This document shows, in pieces, positions 52,950 to 60,589 of a stretch of DNA of 64,000 nucleotides; the stretch's first letter is position 1, and the number at the start of each line of letters is the position of its first letter. A model generated the notes under the pieces. It had not been told where the DNA came from. It worked only from the letters and a program-made list of their open reading frames with translations, and searched no databases. A program made the translations under genes and the position numbers. Source of the DNA: Dyadobacter soli (GTDB taxonomy: Bacteria > Bacteroidota > Bacteroidia > Cytophagales > Spirosomataceae); contig NZ_FNAN01000018.1 of the NCBI RefSeq assembly GCF_900101885.1, positions 145,336 to 209,335 on the forward strand, written 5' to 3'.

Positions 52950-52972
52950 TGGAGAGGGAGACGGGTCTCGAA
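52950..52972 (-). other. displaced tRNA 3' end, probable attachment site
   Basis: Read on the minus strand the 23 nt consist of a T-loop TTCGAGA, a T-stem strand CCCGT, an acceptor strand CTCCCTC, a discriminator T and CCA. The bases before the T-loop (CAAAG) do not pair with CCCGT and no cloverleaf can be built further upstream, so the 5' part of the tRNA is missing. This is what integration into a tRNA 3' end leaves at the far side of an island. The intact tRNA should lie beyond the right window edge. Confidence 0.6.
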
Positions 52973-53335
52973 CTTTGCTCTTAATCGGCTTGTAATCAAG
53001 ATTTTGTCTCCTTTATTTGAGGTAAACTACACGAATGACTCACTATTTTTTATACATATAGTACAACAGTATATTTGTTATGTATAATTCTTTTGGCGAA
53101 AATTGGCTGGTTTGATGATGGTTTTCGCTGGTTTTTGAGTGCGTTTTCGGGTGGTTTTAGGTGTTCAAAGTTTGGAAAATGCCTGTGGGTTTTGGCGGTG
53201 GTAAGTGCGATATTACTGGGGCGAAGTTACGAAATTTCACTCTCCCTTGAAAGCTAAATACTTAGTCTTATAATTTAGTTGCGCAAGGTTAAATTGTACA
53301 TATTTTAATTCACTATCTCAAAAAGTAGAGGACAA

Positions 53336-54382
53336 ATGGCAGCTGCAGAATTCCGCAAAGACAATCATTATCTATCGCAGGGGTATCTCAAACGCTGGGA
53401 GTCTTCTCCCAAAAAGGTTTTTGTTTACCACAGATTGGTCTCACACCAGAATGTTCCGTTTTGGAATGAGCAGAGCATTGCAAAAACTGCCTATCAAGAA
53501 TACCTCTATGCCCTGAGATCTAACGGAGTGGAAAGTGATGAGATTGAGCGTCGGTTTGCAGAGCAATTCGAGTTCCCGGCAGAAGCTTGTATTGAGAAGG
53601 TGGTAAATGAGGATCGGCTTACTTCTGATGACTGGCACAAGTTGGTTCGATTCTTGGCCTTACACGATCTCAGGACTCCCGCTCGACTGATTGAACACAT
53701 GACAAATTACTCTGAAACAATAATGGAAATAATGGACGGAGTTCTGGCGGAACTTCCTGAAAAATTAGAGAAACATCAGCATAACGAGGGCGAGAGTGCC
53801 ACGGAGAAAATTAATCCAACTCTTCCCATAAAAGTATATACTGACATAAAGGAAGGCGAAGAGTTCGGTATTTTAAAGGTTGAGACAGCCGCAGGACGAA
53901 ATTCGTGGTTATGGACAATGCAACACCAACTGAATAATACGGCCAAAATTTTGCACCTGCATAAATGGACAATTATGCGTCCGGCAAAAGGAATGAGTTG
54001 GATCACGACAGACAAGCCGGTCATTCGGTTGAACTACTACTCACCTGGGAAGTATGATTTCAAAGGTGGCCTTGGAAACAACGGTTCAGAAATACTAATG
54101 CCGCTCAGTCCTGATCATATGCTTTACACTCGTGTTGGTAAGAAACCGCCGCAACGTGGTACCAGATTTTCCGTTGAGCAAACGAACATTCTACGTCGTA
54201 TGATCGCAGAACATGCTCATAGATATGTGTTTGGAAAAACGGCTGATGACGACGTTCCCGGATTTATACCAAGAACGATCAATGCAGAAATCTTCAAACA
54301 CGAAAAGGACCAATGGGAAAGGTGGCATGCAGAACAAACAGAGTCTGAAAACTATTTTTCTGGTCAAGGTGATGTGGAGTAA
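53336..54382 (+). CDS. DUF4238 domain-containing protein
   Basis: 348 residues. It begins FRKDNHYLSQGYLKRWE, the HHY(I/L)PQ-FYLKRF signature of DUF4238, and the second half has MSWITTDKPVIRLN and ILMPLSPDHMLYTRV, the later conserved blocks. Soluble; no signal peptide. The family's biochemical role is unknown, though it often appears in genomic islands and near defence genes. It is the first gene inside the island and stands alone. Confidence 0.85.
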   Translation: MAAAEFRKDNHYLSQGYLKRWESSPKKVFVYHRLVSHQNVPFWNEQSIAKTAYQEYLYALRSNGVESDEIERRFAEQFEFPAEACIEKVVNEDRLTSDDWHKLVRFLALHDLRTPARLIEHMTNYSETIMEIMDGVLAELPEKLEKHQHNEGESATEKINPTLPIKVYTDIKEGEEFGILKVETAAGRNSWLWTMQHQLNNTAKILHLHKWTIMRPAKGMSWITTDKPVIRLNYYSPGKYDFKGGLGNNGSEILMPLSPDHMLYTRVGKKPPQRGTRFSVEQTNILRRMIAEHAHRYVFGKTADDDVPGFIPRTINAEIFKHEKDQWERWHAEQTESENYFSGQGDVE

Positions 54383-54631
54383 AGATCATGATGTAATTAC
54401 GTCTAAGAGTTAGTAGTAGCATAAACGCTCATTAGTTTTTGGTAAATCTAGGTCAAGGGTTCCACTCTCAAATCATTGTACGAGTAAGTCTCTACTTGAT
54501 CTGGGAAGAAACTTGCTGCGGGCAGTTTGTGAAGGTCCAAGCTGGCAAAATCGGGGAACGATCACTCGATAGTTCGGATAATGTTGCATATTTTCAACAT
54601 TGTTATCTTTTTTGTTTGGAATAAGCAACAT

Positions 54632-54934
54632 ATGAAGACAAGAAAGCATGTCATTCTGCCGAAATTTGTGAAGATGTTTGAGCAGCTGGGCGAAAATATA
54701 AAACTGGCTCGCAAACGCCGAAAACTTACGACCATTCAAGTATCTGAGCGTGCGGGAATCGACCGTACCACACTTTATCATATCGAAAAAGGCAGCCCTA
54801 GTGTATCGATAGGGGCTTATTTCAATGTTTTGAGGGTTCTAAATCTGCACGAAGATTTCCTTAAACTGGCCGCAGATGACGAGCTTGGAAGAAAGTTGCA
54901 AGATTTGAAGTTGCTTGGTAAACCTAGCGAATAG
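54632..54934 (+). CDS. orphan Xre family regulator (HipB-like)
   Basis: 100 residues from the ATG at 54632 (MKTRKHVILPKFVKMFEQLG); the upstream start at 54581 is less likely. The helix-turn-helix is LTTIQVSERAGIDRTTLYHIEKGSPSVSIGAYFNVLRVLNL (about 33-73). The C-terminal KLQDLKLL is like HipB antitoxins that precede HipA kinases. No HipA gene follows; downstream are a repeat array and a Fic relic. It may be a left-over antitoxin. Confidence 0.75.
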   Translation: MKTRKHVILPKFVKMFEQLGENIKLARKRRKLTTIQVSERAGIDRTTLYHIEKGSPSVSIGAYFNVLRVLNLHEDFLKLAADDELGRKLQDLKLLGKPSE

Positions 54935-55013
54935 ACTTCAATGGTAAGTATCTTCTGGCGCTTGATCGTGTAACAGGGGGCAATCTATCGCTAAAAGCGT
55001 TAATTGTGCTTGT

Positions 55014-55157
55014 CACGATCCAATAAATCTATCACAACACGATTTAATAGAAATATCACAACCATATTTAATATAATTACAACAACGCGGTTTAATAGTA
55101 GTGACACATCGAGATTCAATAGATTGACAACCGCTTGATTTGATAGATTGATATGGC
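55014..55157. repeat. six degenerate 24-bp direct repeats
   Basis: The core TTTAATA (TCCAATA, TTCAATA and TTTGATA in the diverged units) occurs at 55019, 55043, 55067, 55091, 55115 and 55139, each exactly 24 bases after the last. The best conserved unit begins CACGATTTAATAG. The last unit overlaps the ATG of the Fic relic. On the minus strand the period would keep a reading frame, giving octapeptides such as SIESRCVT and TIKPRCCN without a start codon. No CRISPR-like spacers exist, since units are contiguous. Confidence 0.75.
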
Positions 55158-56102
55158 GAAACCACAGCCTGATATTGTTCCTACTGGGATTTTGTTGCCG
55201 TGTTTCTCAAATACAGGTATGATAATAACTGCTCTCTGTCTGCCAAACTATTGCAACCGTGCAGGAAACCAAGCGGTCCCACAGCAGTTGCTTATGCGAT
55301 CTCCGCTGGGGAACAACAACCCTACGCCGCTAGCATACAAAACTTCGCGATTTAACATGTGGGGCGAATTGCCACAGGCAGATCAGCTTACAGTAGCTTC
55401 AAACGGAAAGCACATTTATACGCTGCGAGCGGCACTAATATATAGTTCTGCAACCATCTATATACGAAATGCTATTGATCCAAGTACAGCGCTCTCGTTG
55501 GTAAGAGATGCTTCAGAGTTGCTAAATATACTTTTAGAAAACGGGCACACCACCTTAGCGGGACGACTGGCAGGGGCTTTCAGGAATATCGATAGAGGTA
55601 GAATAGCGGACCAGATTGTTGAGACTTTTAAGCAGGCGGATTATGACATCCGCGAAACAGATCCATTTGATAGCAAAATTAGATCTGACATTGTCCCCTC
55701 GTGAACGCTCACCATACGCCAACCGTATACGTCTGATGTGGGTGCAGATGCGTCAACCGTAATCGCAAACTTTCCCGCGTCGCCCGGAATTCCTGATAAC
55801 CGCGACGCGTTTCGAAAAACCATAGACGACATCTACATTACGGATGCCTATCAATCACTTTCCATTGAACGCTACCGGGTCATATCCGAACTGATTGCCA
55901 AAGTAAGTTCGGGTGAGTGGGATGCTAACGAAAATGAAGAAGATTGTAAACAACGCTACGCAATGGCTGCCAGAGGAAAACTAATAGGCTTTTTAGTCTG
56001 TAACTGAAGTATCAAAGCCATACTTCGAGTTGAAAATGCAGGAACGCTAGCAGATAAAGATCACTCGAGATGGTTCAGGGAACTGGGCAAGGTTGTAAGA
56101 CG
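55153..56102 (+). pseudogene. degraded Fic family AMP-transferase gene
   Basis: Open frame from ATG 55153 to a stop at 55702-55704 holds an N-terminal domain ending ALIYSSATIYIRNAIDPSTALSLV and GRLAGAFRNIDRGRIADQIVETFK, as in Fic proteins with an AbiEi-type N-terminus. The coding continues in other frames: LTLSPRERSPYANRIRLMW (about 55669-55735), then FPASPGIPDNRDAFRKTIDDIYITDAYQSLSIERYRV (55738-56007). An in-frame TGA at 56005-56007 is followed by SIKAILRVENAGTLADKDHSRWFREL. The catalytic HPFxxGNGR block is missing altogether. So there are at least two frameshifts, a nonsense codon and a lost 3' half: non-functional. Confidence 0.72.
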
Positions 56103-56353
56103 CGAAATTCGGCTGGACTGCGAGCAAATGTGTTTGTGAAATGAACTATTAGGCACATACAGAACTTTGATAGCCTTTCGCAGACTCACCAGGCACCCCC
56201 ACGGGGCATAGCGACTTGGTAAGGGATTAGTTAAAAGGCAGCCTTAATCCGGTTTCAGTTTGTGACAAAATCTAAAATGCATTTGTTGAGCCTGTCATTA
56301 AATTGTCGTTTTTAAATAATATTTACGATATTTGTTACAACTAAAGCACGTCA

Positions 56354-56719
56354 GTGGAGAACGATAACTATATAATAGGCAGTAACTTACGCCAATTTCG
56401 GGTGCGTTTAGGAATGAGTCAGCAAGAGTTAGCTGCTTACCTAAATGTTACTGCGTCCTGTATAAGTCATTATGAGAATGGAGAAAGAGGTGTGCCAACT
56501 GATTCCTTGGAAAGAGCTGCGTCCTTATTTGGTATCAGTGCCTATGACTTCTATGAAAAAAACGCAGCAAACAAAACGGCCAATACAGCATTCGCTTTTC
56601 GTGCCGGGGAGTTGGAGCCGACTGATCTTGATGAAATTGCTAGATTTCGGACTGTCGTTAGAAATTTCATCAGCATGAAGAATAAGTTAAAAAGGTATGA
56701 AGGCCAGGAAAGAAAATAA
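56354..56719 (+). CDS. Xre family regulator of an Xre / ImmA-IrrE / PIN unit
   Basis: 121 residues from a GTG at 56354 (VENDNYIIGSNLRQFR). Helix-turn-helix: LGMSQQELAAYLNVTASCISHYENGERGVPTDSLERAASLFGIS (about 20-63), the standard phage-repressor type. The C-terminal part is helical (LDEIARFRTVVRNFISMKNKLKRYE). Its end overlaps the ImmA/IrrE gene by 23 bases, so the two are translationally linked. Expected to bind the promoter and be released by the metallopeptidase partner. Confidence 0.85.
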   Translation: MENDNYIIGSNLRQFRVRLGMSQQELAAYLNVTASCISHYENGERGVPTDSLERAASLFGISAYDFYEKNAANKTANTAFAFRAGELEPTDLDEIARFRTVVRNFISMKNKLKRYEGQERK

Positions 56720-57455
56720 ACTAGTTCTTGAAGATAAAGCTCGTTCCTTACGTCAGTCTTGGGGTTATAGTAGTTCAGAGCCAATACCACTTCGTGCTTT
56801 ACTTCTTCAAATTGGCGTTGTAGCACTTTTTAGGCCGATGAGCGAAGGGTTTTCAGGTATGTGTCTTCGCGTAGTTGAGGCAGATGAGACTTACCGATTC
56901 ATGTTGATTAACGCAAATATGTCTGTTGGACATCAGCACTTTACCGTCTGTCATGAGCTTTATCACCTTTACGTACAGCAATTTTTTCAATCCCGAATTT
57001 GCCGTGTAGGCACATTTGATAAAGGTGACCCGGAAGAGTATAATGCTGATAATTTCGCTGCATATTTCTTGATGCCAAGAGAAGCCATATATGCAAATAT
57101 TCCTCATGGCGAGATGGAAAGTAAGAACATATCATTAGCAACAATTTGCAAGATTGAAAATATCTTTGAATGTTCTCGAGCATTTCTATTAATTAGGTTG
57201 CGGGACTTAGGTTTAATCTCAGTCGACGAGGCGCAAGATTTCCAAAAGTTTGTAAAGTCCAGTGCATTTCGATTAGGCTTTGGCCCATATATATACGAAA
57301 AAAGTGCAGCCGAAGCTGCTGTTGGGGAATATGCACCTCTTGCAAACAACCTTTTAGACAAAGGAATAATCTCAGAGCACCATTTTTACTCACTGATGCA
57401 AGATCTCGGGTTTTCTGTAACTGATGTTGATTTGCATGAAAGTGAAGACCGTTAA
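56697..57455 (+). CDS. ImmA/IrrE family metallopeptidase
   Basis: 252 residues. The zinc site HExxH lies in CHELYHLYV (about 85-89), with a downstream NADNFAAYFLMPREAI, the classic third-ligand region of the ImmA/IrrE (COG2856) family. Relatives cleave Xre-type repressors after a stress signal or act as toxin components paired with an Xre antitoxin. A longer C-terminal region (about 155-252) is helical. It overlaps both the Xre gene before it and the PIN gene after it. Confidence 0.88.
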   Translation: MKARKENKLVLEDKARSLRQSWGYSSSEPIPLRALLLQIGVVALFRPMSEGFSGMCLRVVEADETYRFMLINANMSVGHQHFTVCHELYHLYVQQFFQSRICRVGTFDKGDPEEYNADNFAAYFLMPREAIYANIPHGEMESKNISLATICKIENIFECSRAFLLIRLRDLGLISVDEAQDFQKFVKSSAFRLGFGPYIYEKSAAEAAVGEYAPLANNLLDKGIISEHHFYSLMQDLGFSVTDVDLHESEDR

Positions 57456-57966
57456 CAAGATTATACTAATTGATGCTGACGTAATCTCGCATTTTTTGAC
57501 GGGCGGATATATTTTGTTACTGCCTAAGATTTTTACTCACCCGATGAAGATCATCGATAAAGTTTATGCTGAATTAGAAGGTTTTTATAGCAAGCGGGTA
57601 CAAGTGGATAACCTCATCAATCTACGGTTAATTGAAAAAATTAACTTTCCCGAAACAAATCCGCAAATCAAAAAAGAATATTTGCGCCTATCAAGAGAAT
57701 TTGGGGTTGGTGAAAGCGCCTGTATGGCCGTTGCACGGTTTAATGAAAATATCTTAGGTAGTAGTAATTTGAAAGACATTTGTGATTATTGCAATGAGCA
57801 CAGCATCACATATATAACTACTATGGATTTTTTGTGCGAGGCTTTGCGAACAAGCAAAATGACTATCGAAGAATGTGATGAATTCTTACAAAAGGCTAAA
57901 GCTGCAAAGCATAGGTTGCCTGTTACCTCTATGGCTAACTATACTTGTAAAAGTCTGCGCATCTAA
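57436..57966 (+). CDS. PIN-domain-like nuclease
   Basis: 176 residues from the ATG at 57436 (MKVKTVNKIILIDADV); an ATG at 57424 is in frame upstream. PIN features: IDADVISHFL with the first metal-binding Asp, GVGESACMAVARF with the conserved Glu, and two further acidic positions in SNLKDICDYC and ITYITTMDFL. This is the order of the four acidic residues of PIN ribonucleases (DUF3368-like). It overlaps the ImmA/IrrE gene by about 20 bases and is likely the effector of the triad. Confidence 0.75.
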   Translation: MKVKTVNKIILIDADVISHFLTGGYILLLPKIFTHPMKIIDKVYAELEGFYSKRVQVDNLINLRLIEKINFPETNPQIKKEYLRLSREFGVGESACMAVARFNENILGSSNLKDICDYCNEHSITYITTMDFLCEALRTSKMTIEECDEFLQKAKAAKHRLPVTSMANYTCKSLRI

Positions 57967-57997
57967 TACTAAATTTGAAAGAGTCATTTTGTTAATT

Positions 57998-58291
57998 TTA
58001 AGTTCTAAATACCAATTTAGCACCGTATCGAGAAATAAAATTAAGCTCAGTTTCTTCATTGTACGTTAGATAAGATACATGAAGAGGGAGTTCAGTTTTG
58101 GTTTCTTCCATTTCTCTTCTTACAATCGAGATGTGCTGTTCATTTTGGTAAAGAACTAAAATATCAATATCGTTAGAATTCCATGAATCTTTCAATATCG
58201 AACCAAATATATAACATTCAACCCCCGATATTTTTAAACGTATACGTTTTTCAATTTCTACTAAGCCGAGTAATACTGCTTCTAATTCCAT
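57998..58291 (-). CDS. minimal nucleotidyltransferase (MNT-like)
   Basis: 97 residues. CYIFGSILKDSWNSNDIDILVLY is the nucleotidyltransferase signature, with Gly30-Ser31 and Asp41-x-Asp43. The spacing between GS and DID is one residue shorter than in MntA at 23212-23502. No third domain or HEPN partner is adjacent. Its 5' end overlaps the 216-aa gene by 10 bases, and both are in line with the HNH gene. Possibly AMPylates or otherwise modifies one of these partners. Confidence 0.82.
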   Translation of the reverse strand: MELEAVLLGLVEIEKRIRLKISGVECYIFGSILKDSWNSNDIDILVLYQNEQHISIVRREMEETKTELPLHVSYLTYNEETELNFISRYGAKLVFRT

Positions 58292-58932
58292 TTATTATTA
58301 AGCTGACCCAAAAGTTCACTCCATCTGAGGACTTTTATATTTAGATTTCTAGCAAGATTATATGCTGATGAGCTTATTTTGCCGTATGGGTTTGCCTTAA
58401 ACACGGCATCAAATTTCTTATACTTGTCAAGTGTACTTCGAATTGACTCTGCTACAATATCGTAATCATCAACGGCTACAATTGTCACAGTTTCTAATCC
58501 ATATCGTGATACTTCATAACGCTTGGTATCCAACCTTCGAACATTTTTGACCTTATCGTGCTGCTCCAATCCACGTTTTATAAATTGGACATCTTTCGGT
58601 AAATATGGCCAATTGTGATGTCGCTCGACAATTCTAAATACGTCACCATAGCCACCGACGACTTTACGCTTCGAATCAAGGTATTCAAACACTTCACCAT
58701 AAATGAATGGATCTTTATGCACGTGCAAGATGAAATCAATGTGATCTAAATCAGCGAGATTAACAACATCATTTAAGGTAAAAATTTCCAGTGAAGAACC
58801 TATTAAACGTAGTTTTGGTCCCTCAATTCGGGATATATTCATTATGCCACAATCATCAATTTTTACGGACGAAAAGTTCTCTTTATCACTTAATTTTTCA
58901 GTTAGCCATTTGTATGCGCGATTATTGTTCAT
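58282..58932 (-). CDS. unrecognised 216-aa protein between HNH and nucleotidyltransferase genes
   Basis: I do not recognise a family. It is soluble and alpha/beta-like. Notable segments: LADLDHIDFILHVHKDPFIYGEVFEYLDSKRKVVGGYGDVF in the middle, with acidic residues and a lysine in a PD-(D/E)XK-like order, and a C-terminal NPYGKISSSAYNLARNLNIKVLRWSELLGQL that ends a Rossmann-like helix-strand unit. Neither motif is good enough for a call. The gene is 2 bases downstream of the HNH gene and overlaps the nucleotidyltransferase gene, so it is part of one operon. Confidence 0.7.
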   Translation of the reverse strand: MNNNRAYKWLTEKLSDKENFSSVKIDDCGIMNISRIEGPKLRLIGSSLEIFTLNDVVNLADLDHIDFILHVHKDPFIYGEVFEYLDSKRKVVGGYGDVFRIVERHHNWPYLPKDVQFIKRGLEQHDKVKNVRRLDTKRYEVSRYGLETVTIVAVDDYDIVAESIRSTLDKYKKFDAVFKANPYGKISSSAYNLARNLNIKVLRWSELLGQLNNKWN

Positions 58933-58934
58933 AG

Positions 58935-59630
58935 TTAGTTTTCGAAAATCAGGTGCAATTGACTCGGAAATTTTAACACCTCTATTTCCTCTTGATTGAT
59001 ATGCTTTGCTTCTAGATCTAATACGTGCTGTCTAAAAATTTCAACGGTTTTAGCTTCAATGTCCGAAATAAGTGTATAATTATTGTCCAAAACTCGAAGT
59101 AGTTTTCTATTATTGGGCAATATTATCTGTTGTATTTTCGATAACCATAACTTAGGGATTTCACTTTCGGGATTATATCGATAATCAGTTAAGGGGCCGT
59201 AAATATCAAATACTGCCTTGTTTTCATTTAAAATGGGGACAATTGCCTGCCTTGCGGTGGTCCTATTTTTAAACTGTTTTATATTAAAAACCGAATTTAT
59301 TTTTTCGCTGTGGTGCTTTTTCCATTCCTTAATTATTATTTCGGGATATTCTTGCTCAGCCTTGTCAATCTTCGTATGACATGTTGGACACAAAAGAATC
59401 AAATTTGAAAAATCTCCTTTTTCTTGTTCGGAGGTTGATTGATTAGTTCTTGGGCCTCCCTGTCCTGCGCTAATAATGTGAGCCATTTCAGCAATGTGAA
59501 ATTCCGTTTGACCAACTGTAAGAAATAAATTGACGTTACAATCAGGATTTTGGCAATAGCCCGCTGAATCGGCAAAAAGCTTCAACTTTGTATGAGAGTT
59601 TGGTGATGCAGCATCCCTTAGACAAGTCAT
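58935..59630 (-). CDS. HNH endonuclease
   Basis: 231 residues. The zinc cysteines are YCQNPDC (Cys26, Cys31) and LCPTCH (Cys81, Cys84). The HNH catalytic residues are His51 (AHIIS), Asn76 (SNLILL) and His85 (CHTKID). The residues from about 110 to 231 form a separate helical and beta domain with no obvious match. First gene of a three-gene operon with an unknown protein and a nucleotidyltransferase. It could be the toxic effector of a defence system. Confidence 0.9.
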   Translation of the reverse strand: MTCLRDAASPNSHTKLKLFADSAGYCQNPDCNVNLFLTVGQTEFHIAEMAHIISAGQGGPRTNQSTSEQEKGDFSNLILLCPTCHTKIDKAEQEYPEIIIKEWKKHHSEKINSVFNIKQFKNRTTARQAIVPILNENKAVFDIYGPLTDYRYNPESEIPKLWLSKIQQIILPNNRKLLRVLDNNYTLISDIEAKTVEIFRQHVLDLEAKHINQEEIEVLKFPSQLHLIFEN

Positions 59631-60258
59631 TGATCATGTTAATTAGTGAATATATCATATTATGCTTCACTTGGCTGGATTACAGGCAATACCTAATGAA
59701 GGCATGAAGCCTCAATTTAGTAAAAAGATTGAGATCGATCCATTTACATTTTTTTGTAATCAATAGGTGTGTTCTATCACCTTGTAAAAGAGAACTTTCC
59801 CATATATCTTCCCCTCAAACATACCTAATATTTATGGAACGAGTAGTGGAAATCAGCAAAAATGGCCCTGATGAGGCAGACTGATGAAAGCCCCGAGGCT
59901 TGATCGATGTAGTTCCATTTGTTGATGTTTGCAGTGACCTCTCCTTATTCATCCATCAAAATCCATTTCAATTTGGAATATCAAATGACCCAGGTGTTGA
60001 ACAAAGATTGAGTCAACACAACGAATGATCCACGTCACGGATTAGAAGTCGCAGCTCCGCTGACGAAACGGCAGGTAAAGTTTCTGTATATCGTCGATTG
60101 TCAGGGCCGTCGAGAATTATCCCAATCGTTCAAAATGATCCATGATCTGGTTCTTTGTCAATCGGATATCCGTTTGATTAGGCTGAAAAGTTAGCGCTGT
60201 TTGACCTGAAAGTACTTTGGGAAGTCCTTGAACAGATGGGGCGAAAGCTTAGAGATTG
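59631..60258. other. non-coding stretch between cargo and mobilisation genes
   Basis: No reading frame of convincing length or codon use on either strand. A short fragment near 60175-60255 (AEKLALFDLKVLWEVLEQMGRKLRD) ends in a stop and resembles the C-terminus of some unidentified protein. The rest may be a decayed gene; I could not name it. Confidence 0.4.
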
Positions 60259-60286
60259 AAGGACTGTTGGCGACAGTCCTTTTTTG
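60259..60286 (+). terminator. intrinsic terminator in the island
   Basis: AAGGACTGT (60259-60267) pairs with ACAGTCCTT (60273-60281), followed by a T-run. It terminates plus-strand transcription, although no intact plus-strand gene precedes it, consistent with a decayed gene. Confidence 0.7.
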
Positions 60287-60428
60287 TTTTAGCTCAGAAA
60301 AATAGCTGCGGAACGAGCCGTCACCGGGGCGTTGCCAGGAAATGGAAAGGCAGTGCCTCAGTTGTTTCGGATTGACGCCTGATTAAAAACTATTACTTTT
60401 TCACCTCAGCGCATTCGCCAATCTCACT

Positions 60429-60546
60429 CAAAGCAAAAAAAGTGACGGGGTTCACCCCTTGGCTGCAAATCCATAAGGCGGTTTAAGGAGCGGCGACAGC
60501 CGCGGTAAAAAGCCGCATGGATTTGAAGTCGTCACTTTTTGCTTTG
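60429..60546. repeat. 118-bp nested inverted repeat near mobB
   Basis: CAAAGCAAAAAAAGTGACG (60429-60447) and CGTCACTTTTTGCTTTG (60530-60546) form the outer arms. CAAATCCAT (60466-60474) and ATGGATTTG (60517-60525) form inner arms. A GCGGC-GACA-GCCGC hairpin (60490-60503) lies in the centre. The structure lies 44 bases after the mobB stop, on the side toward the cargo. It could be an oriT, replication start or recombination site. Confidence 0.6.
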
Positions 60547-60589
60547 TACCTTTCGTTGCGCTGTGGTGCAAGCGCAATTCTTCGATAAG

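Noticed and set aside
52950..53020. complete tRNA gene
   Set aside because: Only the T-loop and 3' acceptor half fit; the T-stem cannot pair and no anticodon arm can be built from the adjacent sequence.
53075..53257. 60-aa hydrophobic reading frame in the island's left flank
   Set aside because: Starts only at a TTG, has no recognisable motif, and lies in AT-rich sequence after the attachment remnant.
55014..55157. CRISPR array
   Set aside because: The 24-bp units are contiguous and degenerate; there are no unique spacers and no cas genes in the window.
57998..59630. CBASS or other cyclic-oligonucleotide system
   Set aside because: The nucleotidyltransferase is only 97 residues and lacks the second domain of CD-NTases; no SAVED domain or Cap2/Cap3-type gene is nearby.
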